NCBI GenBank assembly: GCA_011045925.1
Contig: DSBS01000099.1
Coordinates: forward strand, 1 to 12,460
Direction: 5' to 3'
DNA: 12,460 nucleotides
DNA from: Candidatus Woesearchaeota archaeon
GTDB lineage: Archaea; Nanobdellota; Nanobdellia; Woesearchaeales; JASKKU01
Under the pieces are notes generated by a model. That model was not told where the DNA came from. It saw only the letters and a list, made by a program, of their open reading frames with translations, and made no database searches. Numbering within the stretch: position 1 is the first letter of the stretch; every line of letters begins with the position of its first letter. Position numbers and translations under genes: made by a program. Positions 12,387-12,460 of the stretch are shown here, one piece after another.

Positions 12387-12460
12387 ATAAAAGAAAAAAC
12401 AAAACTCATTAATAAAGTTAAGCGTTTGATAAAGCGGGCTAGAATACCAGATGGCTGCAC

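Noticed and set aside
12451..12460. Possible start of a gene (ATG GCT GCA) at the right edge
   Set aside because: Only three codons are visible, so no frame or product can be supported.
1..12460. CRISPR arrays, insertion sequences or attachment sites
   Set aside because: No regularly spaced repeats, terminal inverted repeats, transposase or integrase sequences were seen; the only direct repeats are very short local ones.

Overview
The window looks like a compact archaeal chromosome segment. The best evidence is an Sm-like (SmAP/LSm) gene directly followed by a 53-residue zinc-ribbon ribosomal protein L37e, a pairing found in archaea. Supporting evidence is archaeal TATA-like boxes about 25-30 nt upstream of most start codons, a dolichyl-phosphate-glucose-synthase-like glycosyltransferase, and archaeal-type proteins throughout. 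Moderate GC, short intergenic gaps, reduced or unrecognisable small proteins and many divergent or convergent single genes fit a DPANN lineage (Woesearchaeota/Pacearchaeota-like). That placement is inference. No mobile element, CRISPR array, tRNA or rRNA was found.

Layout, left to right. 38-1834 (-) is an M3-family oligoendopeptidase. A 162-nt divergent promoter region separates it from 1997-3205 (+), a P-loop kinase-like domain fused to a dCMP deaminase. Two four-helix membrane proteins follow in tandem (3278-3880 and about 3882-4526, +). Converging on them is a leftward cluster (6983 to 4555, -): a radical SAM protein with a C-terminal helix-hairpin-helix, an overlapping DUF4130 partner, and an unrecognised 209-residue protein. 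The first two are the conserved pair that family databases place in DNA modification or repair. Next are a secreted lipoprotein with three apparent OB-fold repeats (7093-7998, +) and, overlapping its stop codon, a DUF192 lipoprotein (8456-7995, -). An AmrS-type radical SAM enzyme (8572-9588, +) and a 63-residue protein (9655-9846, +) follow. Then come an M50 membrane metalloprotease (10482-9895, -), a Nudix-like protein with a degraded catalytic box (10616-11041, +), the LSm-L37e pair (11094-11513, +) and a family-2 glycosyltransferase (12261-11542, -). The last 199 nt hold a GUAA-capped hairpin, a run of nine G and no convincing gene.

Functionally this is a mixture of nucleotide and DNA metabolism (dCMP deaminase, radical SAM/DUF4130), RNA metabolism and translation (LSm, L37e), envelope functions (two lipoproteins, M50 protease, glycosyltransferase, membrane pair) and peptide turnover (M3 peptidase). 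The most plausible under-described items are the radical SAM/DUF4130/unknown cluster, the kinase-deaminase fusion, the triple OB-fold lipoprotein, the degenerate Nudix protein and the structured right-hand end.
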